From a virus: a stretch of DNA of 29,483 bases. The stretch covers positions 1-29,483 of IMG/VR virus record IMGVR_UViG_3300009151_000273. One strand, 5' to 3'. Of this stretch, positions 28,276 to 29,483 are shown in pieces; position 1 is the first letter of the stretch; each line of letters starts with the position of its first letter. The position numbers and the translations under genes are program-made. The notes beneath the pieces are model-generated. The model made no database searches and was not told the origin of the DNA. It saw nothing but the letters and a program-made list of their open reading frames with translations.

Positions 28276-28670
28276 GTCCACGACAAGTTAAAGCTTATAC
28301 GAATACTTGTGATTTGTATAAGCCAAATACTATCTCTGCTTCTAGGATAGGAAACGATATTTTAACTTTAAATCATAATGCCACTCCTGCTTACAGCAAT
28401 GTAAAATATTTTCATGAATCTAATCCAGAAATTGAAAAAGGTAAATTTTTTGGTCGAATCAACAGAGAAGATACTCCAGCTTTAATAGATAAATGTCACT
28501 TTGCAGACGATCAGGAAGTTGGTAGTAATTGGATTATAGTAAATAAAGATTCTGGTATGGAATACTACCAAAATTCGTTTATATTAGTGGGGGACGCTAT
28601 GCATAAAAGCCATAAGGCTGGTAAGAAAGTGTTCTATGCTAAGCGAATTACTAAAGGTAATACTATATAA
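28272..28670 (+). CDS. Probable head-tail connector or stopper
   Basis: A 132-aa beta-rich protein starting MSPRQVKAYTNTCDLYKPNT, a typical opening of small connector/stopper proteins (an N-terminal strand naming T-C-D-hydrophobic-Y). A Gly/Lys-rich middle (VNKDSGMEYYQNSF) and basic end follow. It would plug the portal channel after packaging. The family assignment rests on size, fold impression and gene order. Confidence 0.55.
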   Translation: MSPRQVKAYTNTCDLYKPNTISASRIGNDILTLNHNATPAYSNVKYFHESNPEIEKGKFFGRINREDTPALIDKCHFADDQEVGSNWIIVNKDSGMEYYQNSFILVGDAMHKSHKAGKKVFYAKRITKGNTI

Positions 28671-29350
28671 TGGCTGATTTATCTGGACCTGTATACGATG
28701 AGGTAAAAGTTAAAATAGCTACTGCCTTGGGGTATTCAGATAATTCTAAAATTATAACTGATTCAAGAAAATTAATCAGATATGATTGGAGAAGTCTTGT
28801 AGCCGCATTTGAAAATACTGGTGCGGGTTTGAATCCTCCATATGTAGTAATCAGACCTCTACCTTCAGAAGAAGCTGATTATGGTATGGCTGTTCATTGC
28901 TTTAAAATTCCTATAGAGATATACTATATTAACTCTGAAAGGAACAAAGCATTAGCATCTATAAGTACCCCATCTTCTTATTTAAATCCTGCAACTGTGT
29001 CTAATACAAATAATATGTTTGTTGGGCAAACATTGTGGTTTTTGACATCACAAACATCTGCAAAGATAACCGCAATTAATAGCCCAACAAGTATATCGTT
29101 GGATAGTAATATGCCTGTATCTACGTCACAACAAGTAATATCGGAAGTTATTCAAGATGTGGGGTACAGGATAGGTCAGATAAGAACAGCATTTAGGCAA
29201 GGAACATCGTTTAATAGTTTTCAAATTGTTGATGACCCAGCTGAGTTTATATCTGATTTAAATCCTGTTAATGATTATTTTGAAGGTAATAACTATCAAA
29301 TGTTTGGATCAAGTTGCTATTTTAAAGCTTTAGTTGGTGAAATTTTGTGA
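28670..29350 (+). CDS. Probable tail terminator / neck protein with an inserted domain
   Basis: A 226-aa protein starting MADLSGPVYDEVKVKIA with one-base overlap (TAATG). The N-terminal and C-terminal parts look like a tail-terminator fold (helix, then VVIRPLPSEE and FKIPIEIYYIN strands). A Ser/Thr/Asn-rich stretch in the middle (about residues 95-150, NTNNMFVGQTLWFL) looks like an inserted beta domain, making it longer than usual terminators (about 130-150 aa). Gene order supports a role where tail meets head. Confidence 0.5.
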   Translation: MADLSGPVYDEVKVKIATALGYSDNSKIITDSRKLIRYDWRSLVAAFENTGAGLNPPYVVIRPLPSEEADYGMAVHCFKIPIEIYYINSERNKALASISTPSSYLNPATVSNTNNMFVGQTLWFLTSQTSAKITAINSPTSISLDSNMPVSTSQQVISEVIQDVGYRIGQIRTAFRQGTSFNSFQIVDDPAEFISDLNPVNDYFEGNNYQMFGSSCYFKALVGEIL

Positions 29351-29483
29351 GTTTTATTGATGAGCAAAAAATACTTAAAGAAATTCAAGATGCAGAAGAT
29401 GCCACTACAAGGTATGCAACTTTATCATTTGTAAAAAGATCTTTAGGTAGGTATTCGTCAGCACAACTTGCTAAAAAAGGACA
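29347..29483 (+). CDS. Start of a further late gene (partial)
   Basis: A GTG at 29347 overlapping the previous TGA by three bases begins a frame open to the window edge (45 codons seen, start VSFIDEQKILKEIQDAED). It is helical and charged; in gene order it could be another neck or tail gene. Its function cannot be judged from the fragment. Confidence 0.6.
   Translation, partial: MSFIDEQKILKEIQDAEDATTRYATLSFVKRSLGRYSSAQLAKKG

Noticed and set aside
1-29483. Integrase, excisionase or attachment site
   Set aside because: No tyrosine or serine recombinase motif was found; the tRNA gene alone is not evidence for an attachment site.
1-29483. Recoded stop codons
   Set aside because: TGA, TAG and TAA all end genes at positions with overlapping next starts, so the standard code applies.

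Overview
This window is a stretch of an AT-rich (roughly one third G+C by eye) double-stranded DNA tailed phage genome. Evidence: a terminase large subunit, portal, scaffold, HK97-type major capsid protein, decoration protein and head-to-tail connectors in the usual order, plus a complete phage replication and recombination module. Both ends are cut inside genes, so tail and lysis genes lie outside. TGA is used as an ordinary stop and sigma70-type promoters are present, so the host is a bacterium with the standard code. Several promoters place the start codon at or within about two bases of the predicted transcription start; leaderless mRNAs like this are common in Actinobacteria, but the host cannot be fixed from this. 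No integrase or full lysogeny module is visible.

Layout: (a) 1-162, C-terminal end of a probable virion protein; 324-359, a bidirectional terminator. (b) 433-2867, eight small overlapping leftward genes of unknown function, driven by a perfect TTGACA-17-TATAAT promoter. (c) 2905-3085, a structured non-coding region with 15-bp inverted repeats. (d) 3086-5211, a leftward primase-helicase operon. (e) 5212-5298, a divergent promoter pair sharing a palindromic operator, next to an XRE-type regulator. (f) 5299-15641, rightward early genes: RuvC-like resolvase, Cas4/RecB-like nuclease, Sak4-like ATPase, DUF669 ssDNA-binding protein, tRNA(CAT), UDG-DNA polymerase A fusion, SNF2-type helicase, a DUF6378 protein and unknowns. 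(g) 15642-16190, non-coding. (h) 16191-18317, a G+C-richer island with two rightward and three leftward genes of unknown function. (i) 18318-19087, a non-coding region holding a 12-copy 10-bp iteron-like array. (j) 19088-29483, the rightward late operon: sigma-like protein, TerS, TerL, portal, small protein, scaffold, capsid, decoration, a TPR-glycosyltransferase, a small membrane protein and neck genes.

The most unusual signal is a short asymmetric motif, AGTGGGG (often extended to TTAGTGGGGTA). I counted 27 copies by eye, where about one is expected by chance. It sits directly upstream of the -10 box in several promoters, forms both arms of terminator-like hairpins, and recurs inside genes in different reading frames. 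It is absent from the G+C-richer island. This resembles in concept the stoperator/repressor networks of some actinobacteriophages, but the sequence and arrangement differ and the binding factor is unknown. The second striking element is the iteron array at 18793-19053, whose 10-mer also occurs at 2974 and 3048; both are candidate replication, partition or late-activation sites.
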